DNA of 64,000 nt from Mesorhizobium sp. ES1-4 (GTDB lineage: Bacteria > Pseudomonadota > Alphaproteobacteria > Rhizobiales > Rhizobiaceae): the NCBI RefSeq assembly GCF_020164745.1, contig NZ_JAIUGV010000008.1:124001-188000 (forward strand), given 5' to 3'. The notes beneath the pieces were generated by a model, which saw nothing but the letters and a program-made list of their open reading frames with translations, ran no database searches and had not been told where the DNA came from. A program made the position numbers and the translations under genes. Below are positions 49,030 to 57,699 of this stretch, piece by piece (positions within the stretch are counted from its first letter, which is position 1; every line of letters begins with the position of its first letter).

Positions 49030-49405
49030 TTTTTTGCTCCGAAACTTTTTGCTTTCGCTCTTGTTCATAATGCTTCTGTGCCTCCTTGAGGCGAGACCTT
49101 ACGAGGTCCATCTCACGGCGCGGCGTCGCGATGCCCTTGACGGATTTTTTCTGAAACGCATGAAGCACATAGACGGTTTCATGGAATCGGACGGTATATA
49201 CAGCGCGATACGTGTTTGTGTCGAAATCGGAGATGACCTCCAAGACGCCTGCGCCTTTGAATCCTACGAGAGGCACGACGTTGATGGCCTTGCCTCCGAT
49301 CTGCGCAGTCTCTATCGAAAACCCTATTTCGTCTCTGACCTCTTTGGGAAAAGCACGAAGCTCAACGAGGGTAGATCCCAAGAAAATTGCTTCCTTCACG
49401 TTCAA
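49010..49405 (-). CDS. RelE/HigB-like toxin (Gp49 family)
   Basis: 131 residues from a TTG start behind AGGAG (a GTG two codons in is an alternative). FLGSTLVELRAFPKEVRDEIGFSIETAQIG and YRAVYTVRFHETVYVLHAFQKKSVKG are typical of the phage-related RelE-fold toxins that cleave mRNA. Partner of the HigA-like gene downstream. Its C-terminus is longer and lysine-rich compared with many family members. Confidence 0.82.
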   Translation of the reverse strand: MNVKEAIFLGSTLVELRAFPKEVRDEIGFSIETAQIGGKAINVVPLVGFKGAGVLEVISDFDTNTYRAVYTVRFHETVYVLHAFQKKSVKGIATPRREMDLVRSRLKEAQKHYEQERKQKVSEQKNVRTKG

Positions 49406-49528
49406 GGCGCTCCTGTTTGATCACTGCCATATGTTTGTCCATGGTCAATCTCCCTGCCTATTTGGGTCGGTTTCCCGACGTGCACGCTACACTCAGCGGC
49501 AACACTATGCCAGTTTTGGCATAATCGG

Positions 49529-50501
49529 TCAAGCGTTCCCCCGTTGCCAGTAGCCAGCCCAAGCGCGGCTCACCGGATGGTTAAGCGCGCCGCCTAGGAT
49601 GGCAAAGGCGTTGCCGCCATTCGACCGGCGGCGATGATCTTCAAGCCAAGCGGCATGGTTGGCGTACTGGTAGAGGTATTGTGCGAGACGTGGTGGTGCT
49701 GGCCGACGACCATGCGGCGCAAGCGGCTGAAATAGCTTTCCACCATGTTCGTATGCTTGCCGTGGCCGTCGCTGTACCTTTCCGAGTGGTTGATGCGGGT
49801 CGAAGCGTAATCGGCCTCCAGCGCGTCCCAATGGTTGGCTTCGTCCGCGAACAGCTTGGAGCCGGCCAGCATGCGAGCGCGGGCGATTTCGACGCCTTCC
49901 GCTTCACGATGACGAATGAAAGTCAGGGTGCGGCCAGCGCGTTCGCGCAGGGCGATGACAACGCGGCGGCGGTCTGACTGGTTCTCTTTCATGCGGCGGT
50001 CTTTGCGGTCCTCTACGCGGTTCTCAGGGCGCACCACGCCACCGAAGTAGGCGCCATCAATCTCGACCTCGCCTTCCAACATTTCGTTCTTGGTTTCAGC
50101 CGACAGGGCTTCGCGCAGCTTGTGCGCCAGCACAAAGGCGGTCTTGTACTGAACGTCAGATCGCGGGAGAACTGGACCGACGACATGCCCTTGGAGCCGT
50201 TGACGAACAGGCAGATCGCCGCCAGCAAGTCAGTGAACGACAGCTTGCGGGAAGCGAAGATGGAACCGGACGTAACGGAAAACTGCGCACCGCAAGCGGC
50301 GCACTTGAACTTGCGACGGGTCGGAATGTCGTAGTGATCCAGGCATCCACATTTCGGGCAAACAGGCTCGCCTTGCGTCGAAGCCTAGCGAAGGCGCTTG
50401 AAGGTATCGTAAGCCTTTTCCTCGCCACCCTTGTAAATCTCTTTGAGAGAGAGGGTGCGGCTTTCGGCGGAAAGGAGGAAGTGTTGGGCTATTGTCATCA
50501 T
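49529..50501 (-). pseudogene. IS1595/ISXO2-type transposase, disrupted
   Basis: Reassembling three frames gives a complete-looking transposase: MTIAQHFLLSAESRTLS, a zinc ribbon (CPKCGCLDHYD, CAACGAQF), then the DDE-type domain with VEIDGAYFGG, LFADEANHWD and NMVESYFSRLRR, ending YWQRGNA. It is broken by an in-frame TAG at 50385-50387 where a Trp is expected, a one-base loss near 50157 and another near 49685. It therefore cannot encode an active enzyme and this copy depends on a transposase supplied in trans. Confidence 0.88.
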
Positions 50502-50504
50502 ATC

Positions 50505-50579
50505 CGGTGATATTGCTCACCGTATATGCGGACTTGTATCGCCAAATACAAGGACCTATATCATCGAATGTGATGATAT
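50505..50579. promoter_or_regulatory. Three tandem palindromes between transposase remnant and DUF6471-like gene
   Basis: CGGTGA-N6-TCACCG (50505-50522), CTTGTAT-N6-ATACAAG (50533-50552) and ATATCATC-N6-GATGATAT (50558-50579), each with perfect arms and a six-base spacer. Located between two divergent genes; the DUF6471-like product has an HTH-like stretch and might bind here. Confidence 0.55.
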
Positions 50580-50595
50580 TGTTTGAGGCGAGGAT

Positions 50596-50832
50596 ATGGC
50601 GCGCAAGGACGACCCGCAGACCGTCGAATACGAGACGAAGGCCAAGAACCTTTTGAAGTCGGAGTTGAAGCGGAAGGGTGTCACTTATGCCCAGCTCGCC
50701 GAAAAGCTGGCGTCTATGGACATTCATGAGACGGAGCGGAATCTCAACAACAAGATAAGTCGGGGCGGGTTTACCGCCGCGTTCCTCCTCCAGTGCCTAG
50801 AGGCTATCCAAGCGAGAGAACTACGCCTTTAG
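50596..50832 (+). CDS. DUF6471-like small protein, HTH-like
   Basis: 78 residues. KNLLKSELKRKGVTYAQLAEKLASM then ETERNLNNKISRGGFTAAFLLQCLEAI resembles DUF6471 proteins and has the outline of a Cro-type helix-turn-helix (VTYAQLAEKL...ERNLNNKISRGG). Function unknown; regulation of the neighbouring cargo is a reasonable guess. Its end overlaps the convergent membrane-protein gene by 12 bases. Confidence 0.75.
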   Translation: MARKDDPQTVEYETKAKNLLKSELKRKGVTYAQLAEKLASMDIHETERNLNNKISRGGFTAAFLLQCLEAIQARELRL

Positions 50833-51651
50833 ATTCGTCTCAATGTCTCTAATCGCGTCTCTCATGGTTTGTATAAATCCAAGGCTAGTTGAGGATGCCT
50901 TCAATTTTTGACGGAAAGCAGAATGTTCCTCTAGGGTAAACCGCCGGTACTCCAATACGTCCAGAAGAAACGAGATCACAATTGATCGCCGAACCTTTGT
51001 CATCGACATCATAAAGTGGGGCAACTGGACAACAATCCCAAACTCTCTTTTAAGCGATTCCTCCAGATCGCGGGAGTTTGTGATACCTAGCGCCGCCACA
51101 TGCTCAAAGAGCCCATAATGGCCTACTTCCTCCCGCAACGTGTTGCCAGTCATCTCTGCAATCTGTTTGGCTGCGCTATTCACGAGCCGGCTTGAATTTA
51201 TGTAGGCACCAAGATTTGCTTCCCTAACAAGCGGCAGATCAAGAAAACCAATCGGGGGATTGGACGCGCTTTCGGCCGCAAGCTTTTTCGGCTCAGTAGG
51301 CGCTTCTAGCGCGATGGGTTGCTCGGCGGATAATGCTCTAACCGTCTGCCGCTTATTGTCCCAATAGATAAGACCTAGGCCGGCAAATATGACCGCGAAC
51401 CCAAACCATATCGGAGGGTTTAACAGCCAGGCTATCATGAAGCCGACCCAGCCGATTCCATGGGCAAGCGAAACGAGGAAGTCGACGTCGCCGCCCAAGC
51501 TAACCAAGCGGCGAGCTGCCTCCCAAAGGAGAAAAAACCCGCCGATGATTTTCCGCCAGTGTCGTTCAGCCCACCCCATAGGCGGCAAGTAATCAGGAAT
51601 CCTTCCGGTTGTGGAGTCGTCACTTCTCCCGCAAGATGAATGCTTGTGCAT
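50821..51651 (-). CDS. Hypothetical membrane protein (transposon cargo)
   Basis: 276 residues if the ATG at 51651 is used; an internal ATG at 51579 (MGWAERHWRKII) is equally possible because neither has a clear ribosome site. Two membrane segments around residues 35-100 (IIGGFFLLWEAARRL; MIAWLLNPPIWFGFAVIF), then a soluble helical domain of about 170 residues. No family recognised. Divergent from the next cargo gene with almost no spacing. Confidence 0.7.
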   Translation of the reverse strand: MHKHSSCGRSDDSTTGRIPDYLPPMGWAERHWRKIIGGFFLLWEAARRLVSLGGDVDFLVSLAHGIGWVGFMIAWLLNPPIWFGFAVIFAGLGLIYWDNKRQTVRALSAEQPIALEAPTEPKKLAAESASNPPIGFLDLPLVREANLGAYINSSRLVNSAAKQIAEMTGNTLREEVGHYGLFEHVAALGITNSRDLEESLKREFGIVVQLPHFMMSMTKVRRSIVISFLLDVLEYRRFTLEEHSAFRQKLKASSTSLGFIQTMRDAIRDIETNLKA

Positions 51652-51666
51652 TCTGGGGGGATTGCA

Positions 51667-52668
51667 ATGCGGGTCTTGCTTTTCGCGCTGTTCATGGCGC
51701 TAGCTCCACAACTCGCCGCTGCCGACCCACCAAAGCCAAGCGCTCAGCCCCAGAACTCCCCAGCCGCACAGAAAACAGAGAAGGCCGCGCCTCCGGTCGA
51801 TCATCCGGAAGATGCCAATGGCTATCAGGCACCATGCGCCAAGGGCGAGGACCAACGCGGCAGTGATCTTTGCGCCCAATGGAAGGCGGCGGACGCTGCT
51901 ACCGAGTCGGCTCAATGGTCCTACTGGCAAATGTGGATTGGCATCGGTGGGTTCGGTGTCGGCCTGATCACTATGGGGGCGGCCATCGCCGCCGCTGTTT
52001 TCGCTAAAAGAGCATCGGACCATACCAAGACGGGTTCCGACCATGCTGGCGATGCAGTGGTGGAAGCTAAAAATGCCACCCGGATCGCGCGCGAAATAGG
52101 CGAGGCTCAAGCCCGCGCCTATATCTCCGTTACCAAGGCTTGGTTCGAAAACAACGCGAAGGCTCTGCCCAAAATTATAATCCAGGTGCGGAATTCTGGC
52201 CAAAGCCCGGCGTACGACTTGCAGGCGGTTTATCGGCCCTGCACAGAGCTGATAGATGTTGAGCCACCCCTTAAACCGCTCAAGGTCAGTTCTTTTCCGT
52301 TGACTGATTTGTGGCCCGCTGGTGCCGATGAACTGCTGTCCTTCGCAGTTCATCCCGACGATGTCGTTGACCAGACTGGCAAAGGTGCGCCGGGGAAGAA
52401 TTTCGCCATGGTCGAATTGATCCTTGAATATACGACGGTCTTTGACCGGCAGCGCGGGCGAGTCGACACGGACACGGCAGTTAGATTGTTTATCCCCAAT
52501 GTCCCAAAGTGGTCCCCCAGCCTCGATCAGCCTAAACTGCCACGCCATCCCGTTGCAGTGATGACCAATTTCACCGCAAGCTGGATTCATGAGTACCGGC
52601 GAACAGTGGGCAATGGCCGCCGAGTTATCAAAAAGGGCGAGCCAGACAAAGAGAGCGGTACCGAGTAG
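51667..52668 (+). CDS. Hypothetical membrane-anchored exported protein (transposon cargo)
   Basis: 333 residues from the ATG at 51667, which starts a clear Sec signal (MRVLLFALFMALAPQLAAADP); nine codons earlier is another ATG. A low-complexity Pro/Ala/Gln linker, a membrane segment (WQMWIGIGGFGVGLITMGAAIAA), then a soluble beta-rich domain (IIIQVRNSGQSPAYDLQAVY) follow. Members with the latter motif occur as uncharacterised proteins in mobile elements. Ends 19 bases before the right repeat. Confidence 0.72.
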   Translation: MRVLLFALFMALAPQLAAADPPKPSAQPQNSPAAQKTEKAAPPVDHPEDANGYQAPCAKGEDQRGSDLCAQWKAADAATESAQWSYWQMWIGIGGFGVGLITMGAAIAAAVFAKRASDHTKTGSDHAGDAVVEAKNATRIAREIGEAQARAYISVTKAWFENNAKALPKIIIQVRNSGQSPAYDLQAVYRPCTELIDVEPPLKPLKVSSFPLTDLWPAGADELLSFAVHPDDVVDQTGKGAPGKNFAMVELILEYTTVFDRQRGRVDTDTAVRLFIPNVPKWSPSLDQPKLPRHPVAVMTNFTASWIHEYRRTVGNGRRVIKKGEPDKESGTE

Positions 52669-52687
52669 CGCTCTCATCGCGCCACCT

Positions 52688-52712
52688 TTGGTGCGTTTGC
52701 TACATAAGACCG
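52688..52712 (-). repeat. Right terminal inverted repeat of the IS1595-type element
   Basis: Exact reverse complement of 48222-48246 over 25 bases; ends AAGACCG. Confidence 0.92.
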
Positions 52713-52720
52713 CGTCGGTG
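52713..52720. repeat. Target-site duplication, right copy
   Basis: CGTCGGTG, identical to 48214-48221. Lies two bases before the ribH2 stop codon. Confidence 0.85.
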
Positions 52721-52722
52721 CT

Positions 52723-53407
<685 letters not shown>

Positions 53408-54583
53408 CTAACGGGTGCGCCACGCCGCGGCCGAGGCGGCAACCAGCATGAGCACCGCCGCGACCATCGCGCATGCGGCAAAGCCGAAGCCGGAATAGAG
53501 CGGCCCGAATCCGGTGGTGCCGACGAACACCGCGAGATAGGTCACCGCGCTGTTCAGGCCCATGATCGTGCCCCGCCGTGATGGATCGAGCGCCGACAGC
53601 CGTGTCACCAGCACGTTCAGCCCGAAATGATTGGCAAGCCCCCAGGCGGCAACCGTGGCGAGCGTCAGGCCATAGCTGTCGCTGGTCGCGCCGATCGCCA
53701 AATAGACCATGGCGACCAGAAGATAGGCGAAAGGCATGACGCGCCGGGCCCCCAAGCGATCGATGATGCCGTCGAAGAGCGCCGCCGTGCCGAAACCCGC
53801 GCCATAGGCGAGCGCCGCCAGACCGTTGGCGCTGACCGGCTGCCCAAGTCCGCTATGAAGGTGATCGCCGAGATAGCCATAGACACCGTAGAAGGCGGTC
53901 ATGAAGGCGCCGCAGGCAACCAGAAGCGGCACGATGCCGGGAGTGTTGAGCGCGGCCAGCGGCGCGGGTGCCGGTCCGGCCTTCCTGACATCCGGGAGTG
54001 ACGATGTGGTGAGGCCGCCGAGCGCCATCGCCGCCAGCACCGCGACGGCGGCGAAGACGGCGCGCCAATGCACGAGATCGGCAAGCACCGCCGACAGGGA
54101 AACGCCGGCCACCATGCTGAGCGTCCACCCGGTCAGCACCACGCCGATCGTACCGCTTTCGCGGCCGGGCGGAGCGATGGCCGCGGCACTGGCATAGATT
54201 GCAGGCATGGCGACGCCGGCGGCGATGCCGGCGACAAGCTGTGCGGCAACCAGCGCGCTCACCGTCGGCGCGGCCGCGCTGGCGACCAAGGCCAATGCCA
54301 GCAGCAGCAAGGCCGCCTGCAGCATCCGGCGTGCGCCGACCCGGTCGATATGGCGTGCCAGGAACAGGGCGCTCGCCGACGTGCCGAGGCCGAAGGCCGC
54401 CGCCGCTATCATCACCATGGGAACGCTGGTCGAGAAGGATACGGCCACTGCCGGAGCGATCGGCCCCAGCACCAGCGAATTCGAGCCGATCACGGCGATG
54501 CAGCCGGTCAGCAGATAGGCGAGGGCCGGGATGGACGGCCTGATGTCCGAGCCCAAGGTTGCAGCTTGATCGTTGTTCGACAT
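53408..54583 (-). CDS. MFS transporter
   Basis: 391 residues with about twelve hydrophobic segments; the N-terminal half contains ASALFLARHIDRVGARRML (the loop 2-3 motif) and the C-terminal half ALFDGIIDRLGARRVMP. Drug/solute exporter type (AraJ/YdhP-like subgroup). Substrate unknown. Just upstream of the FMN riboswitch on the same strand, and divergent from an Lrp/AsnC regulator that may control it. Confidence 0.88.
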   Translation of the reverse strand: MSNNDQAATLGSDIRPSIPALAYLLTGCIAVIGSNSLVLGPIAPAVAVSFSTSVPMVMIAAAAFGLGTSASALFLARHIDRVGARRMLQAALLLLALALVASAAAPTVSALVAAQLVAGIAAGVAMPAIYASAAAIAPPGRESGTIGVVLTGWTLSMVAGVSLSAVLADLVHWRAVFAAVAVLAAMALGGLTTSSLPDVRKAGPAPAPLAALNTPGIVPLLVACGAFMTAFYGVYGYLGDHLHSGLGQPVSANGLAALAYGAGFGTAALFDGIIDRLGARRVMPFAYLLVAMVYLAIGATSDSYGLTLATVAAWGLANHFGLNVLVTRLSALDPSRRGTIMGLNSAVTYLAVFVGTTGFGPLYSGFGFAACAMVAAVLMLVAASAAAWRTR

Positions 54584-54631
54584 TTCATCATCATGGCCGT
54601 ATTAAATTCCGCGACAATCGGGAATATCGCT

Positions 54632-55171
54632 ATGGATGAAGAAACAGATGGCATTCCGCGGAACAGGCTGACGGCTCGGGACGTCGATGCGACCGACCGA
54701 AGAATATTAGGCGTTCTGGTCGACGATGCGACCGTCAGCTATGCCGAACTCGGCGATCGCGTCGGCCTTTCGCCTCCGGCTGCCCACGAGCGCGTCAAGC
54801 GGCTTCGGCGCAGCGGCGCCATCCGCAACACGTCCGCCATCATCGATCCCAAAGCGGTGAGAAAGCCGCTGCTCGCCTTCGTCCACATCGACACCCGTGG
54901 CTGGGGCAAGACCCCGGAACTGATGGCGATTTCGGAGTATCCCGAGGTCGAGGAGATCCACACAGTCGCCGGGGATACATGCGTTTTGCTCAAGGTGCGT
55001 ACCGAGGACACCAGAGCGCTCGAAGGACTGCTTTCGCGCCTTTACGAAACGCCCGGCGTCACCTCCACGCGCAGCTACGTGGTCCTATCGACCTATCTCG
55101 AACGACCGGTACAGCCCGGCATCACCGAGACGTGGCCGACGCCGAAGCATCTGGCCGAGCCTCTGTATTAA
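54632..55171 (+). CDS. Lrp/AsnC-family transcriptional regulator
   Basis: 179 residues from the ATG at 54632 (an in-frame ATG at 54593 is possible). HTH: VDATDRRILGVLVDDATVSYAELGDRVGLSPPAAHERVKRLRRSGAI; RAM/ligand domain: LAFVHIDTRGWGKTPELMAISEYPEVEEIHTVAGDTCVLLKVRTED. Divergent from the MFS transporter with a very short gap, the usual setting of an amino-acid exporter regulator. Confidence 0.9.
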   Translation: MDEETDGIPRNRLTARDVDATDRRILGVLVDDATVSYAELGDRVGLSPPAAHERVKRLRRSGAIRNTSAIIDPKAVRKPLLAFVHIDTRGWGKTPELMAISEYPEVEEIHTVAGDTCVLLKVRTEDTRALEGLLSRLYETPGVTSTRSYVVLSTYLERPVQPGITETWPTPKHLAEPLY

Positions 55172-55199
55172 AAGACGGGCCTGCCCGATCGTGTTGGCG

Positions 55200-56294
55200 C
55201 TATCCCCGCTCGGGGAACATCGCCCTCAGCCCCTCGCGCGATGCCTTGGCGATGCCACGCTCGGTGATCAACCCGGTCACCAGCCGCGCCGGCGTCACGT
55301 CGAAGGCTGGGTTCCTTGCCGGTGTCGCTTCGGGCGACACGCGCACCTGGGCAATCTCGCCCTTGGCGGTCTTGCCCCAGACCAGCGACACCTCGTCGCC
55401 CGAGCGCTCCTCGATCGGGATTTCGGCAAGCCCGTCGCCCACCGTCCAGTCGATGGTGGGAGAAGGCAGCGCGACATAGAACGGCACGTCATTGTCGGCG
55501 GCGGCGAGTGCCTTCAGGTAGGTGCCGATCTTGTTGCAGACATCGCCATCGGCGGTCGTGCGGTCGGTGCCGACGATGACCATGTCGACCGCGCCACGCT
55601 GCATCAGATGGCCGCCCGCATTGTCGACGATCAGCGTGTGCGGCACGCCGTGGCCGGCCATCTCCCAGGCGGTCAGTTGGGCGCCTTGGTTGCGCGGGCG
55701 TGTTTCATCGACATAGACATGGACCGGAATGCCGGCTTCGACTGCGAGATAGATAGGTGAAGTGGCTGTGCCGTAGTCAACCGTGGCCAACCAGCCGGCA
55801 TTGCAGTGGGTGAGGATGTTGACCCGCTCGCCCGGCTGTTTGCGCGCCGCGATCGCCTTGATGATTTCAAGGCCGTTCTCGCCAATGGCGCGGTTCAGCC
55901 CCACATCCTCGTCGGCGATTTCACCGGCGCGCCGATAGGCGGCCGCGGCCCGCTGTTCTGTCGGCAACGGCCGCAGGAAGCGCCGCATTTCGTCCAGCGC
56001 CCAGCGCAGGTTGATCGCCGTCGGGCGCGTCTCGTGCAGCGTTTCCCACACGGTGTCGAGCGCCTCGTCGGAGGCATCATCCGTCATCTGCATGGCGACG
56101 CCATAGGCCGCGGTGACGCCGATCAACGGTGCGCCGCGCACCCACATGTCGCGGATCGCGGTGGCGATGCCGGCGACCGTGCCGATGCTTTCGATGCGGA
56201 ATTCATGCGGCAGCCAGCGCTGGTCGATGATTTCGACCGAGCGACCGTCGTCGTTCAGCCAGATGGTCCGATAGTGGCGGTCGCCGACGTTCAA
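55200..56294 (-). CDS. mtnA: S-methyl-5-thioribose-1-phosphate isomerase
   Basis: 364 residues. eIF2B-like fold with catalytic Cys in [17 protein letters not shown] and Asp in [35 protein letters not shown] lies near the start. Converts MTR-1-phosphate to MTRu-1-phosphate (and 5-deoxyribose-1-phosphate analogously in some bacteria). Starts four bases before the end of mtnK, so the two are coupled. The later methionine-salvage genes (mtnBCD etc.) are not nearby. Confidence 0.95.
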   Translation of the reverse strand: MNVGDRHYRTIWLNDDGRSVEIIDQRWLPHEFRIESIGTVAGIATAIRDMWVRGAPLIGVTAAYGVAMQMTDDASDEALDTVWETLHETRPTAINLRWALDEMRRFLRPLPTEQRAAAAYRRAGEIADEDVGLNRAIGENGLEIIKAIAARKQPGERVNILTHCNAGWLATVDYGTATSPIYLAVEAGIPVHVYVDETRPRNQGAQLTAWEMAGHGVPHTLIVDNAGGHLMQRGAVDMVIVGTDRTTADGDVCNKIGTYLKALAAADNDVPFYVALPSPTIDWTVGDGLAEIPIEERSGDEVSLVWGKTAKGEIAQVRVSPEATPARNPAFDVTPARLVTGLITERGIAKASREGLRAMFPERG

Positions 56295-57562
56295 ATGCTG
56301 TTCTCCCGTTCGATCAGCGCGGCCAGGTGGTTGACCTCGTCGATGCTGTGGATCTGGCGCCGGTTGACGGCGATGTGACGGCCGAATTTCAGCGCCTTCG
56401 CCTCACAACTGGCGCGCAGATCTTCATCGGCAATGGTCTCGAAATCGGCATTGTGGGCGAGACCGAGGATGCGCCGGTGCACCTCGATGCCGGCAAAGCC
56501 GAGCATATCGTCCCAGATCTGGTGCAGCACATTATCGAGCGCCTGCTCTGCGCCCAGCCTGTCGCCCTGATCCTCGAACAGGCTTTTTTGATAGAGCATG
56601 CCGGTGCGTTCCGTGCGCCACAGACGCGAGAACTCGGCGCGGAACACCGCCCATGTCTCGACGACGACATCGAGCAGATAGGCGCGCATGGCGTCGCGCT
56701 TGCCCTGCTGCTCATGCCCGCGTTGCGAGAAGAACGACATCCAGAAATTGGCGAGCAGCATGCCGATGTCGAATGCCATCGGACCGTAGAAAGCGAACTC
56801 CGGATCGATGATCCGCGTTTCCTGGTCGGTGACCATGATCGAGCCGGAGTGCAGGTCGCCATGCAGAAGCGTCTCGGCATTGGCGGCGAAGATATGCTTC
56901 AGCCGCTGCGCCTCCACCTTGAGGTCGCGGTCGGCCTGCAGTTCGGCAACCAAAGCATCGAGCTGCGGACTGGTGTGGCGGTTCATCCTTGCGTCGAAAT
57001 AGGGGTCGGAAAACACCAGGTTTTCGGTGATGTCGCAGAGCTCGACGTTGTCGGCGAACAGCGCCAGGTCCGCCTTGCGCTCCTTGGTGACCATCGACAG
57101 GTCGGAACCGCGGAACAGCGTGCGGGCCATGAACAGACCGATATCCCTGGCGATGTTCGGTAACTGCCGGCCATCGATCAGCGCTCGCCGCAGGATGATG
57201 TGCGGTGACAGATATTCCATGATGATCAGCGCCTGGACCTCGTCGAAGTGGTAGATCGCCGGCACCGAGCCGGGCGCACGCGCCTCTTGCCGGGTCAGCG
57301 CGTGATACTCGAAGAAGGAGCGCTTTAGCGGCAGCGGCCAGCTGTCGCCGACCAGGCGGACATAGGGCAGGGCCTGCTTGACCACGGCGGCACCTCCGGC
57401 GCCCTCCACGATGAATACGAGGTTCAGATTGCCGTCGCCGACTTCGCGAACCTTCCATTGTGCAGCGTCCTTGCCGATCTTCGCGCACAGCGCTTCGTTC
57501 GTGCCGAGACGTGTCGCGAGCGTCTCCACCGACAATGCTTCGAAAGGCAATTTCCCAGTCAT
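56291..57562 (-). CDS. mtnK: S-methyl-5-thioribose kinase
   Basis: 423 residues from the ATG at 57562 behind GGGAGGAAC; upstream codons in the same frame are not family-like. MtnK signatures: [14 protein letters not shown] (catalytic loop) and [18 protein letters not shown] (metal-binding DxE), plus [13 protein letters not shown] in the N-lobe. It phosphorylates 5-methylthioribose at C1. First gene of mtnKA, divergent from a sugar ABC transporter. Confidence 0.95.
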   Translation of the reverse strand: MTGKLPFEALSVETLATRLGTNEALCAKIGKDAAQWKVREVGDGNLNLVFIVEGAGGAAVVKQALPYVRLVGDSWPLPLKRSFFEYHALTRQEARAPGSVPAIYHFDEVQALIIMEYLSPHIILRRALIDGRQLPNIARDIGLFMARTLFRGSDLSMVTKERKADLALFADNVELCDITENLVFSDPYFDARMNRHTSPQLDALVAELQADRDLKVEAQRLKHIFAANAETLLHGDLHSGSIMVTDQETRIIDPEFAFYGPMAFDIGMLLANFWMSFFSQRGHEQQGKRDAMRAYLLDVVVETWAVFRAEFSRLWRTERTGMLYQKSLFEDQGDRLGAEQALDNVLHQIWDDMLGFAGIEVHRRILGLAHNADFETIADEDLRASCEAKALKFGRHIAVNRRQIHSIDEVNHLAALIERENSI

Positions 57563-57634
57563 CCTTGTTCCTCCCGCCTGTGTGCTCCGATCATAAGGGA
57601 GCCTTGGCGGCGGGGCCAAGCTAGGAAGCTGTCT

Positions 57635-57663
57635 GGCAATTGTCAATCGTGTTGACAATTGCC
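57635..57663. promoter_or_regulatory. Perfect palindrome between mtnKA and the sugar transporter, candidate operator
   Basis: Twelve-base arms GGCAATTGTCAA/TTGACAATTGCC around a five-base loop, in the 137-base region between divergent operons. The strength and position suggest a shared operator for mtnKA and the transporter. The nearby SorC-family regulator is one candidate protein. Confidence 0.7.
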
Positions 57664-57699
57664 GACATTGACCATAGCGTCACGGTCAGGGAGGAACGC

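Larger units (their letters stand above)
48222..52712. mobile_element. IS1595-family composite element with cargo genes and decayed transposase
   Basis: 4491 bases bounded by perfect 25-base terminal inverted repeats and an 8-base target duplication. Contains a broken ISXO2/IS1595-type transposase and six open cargo genes: a 130-residue unknown, a HigA-like antitoxin, a HigB-like toxin, a DUF6471-like small protein and two divergent membrane proteins. It is visibly poorer in GC than its flanks, fitting recent horizontal transfer. Both flanking genes (ribH2 and fba) remain intact: the insertion is intergenic. Confidence 0.9.
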
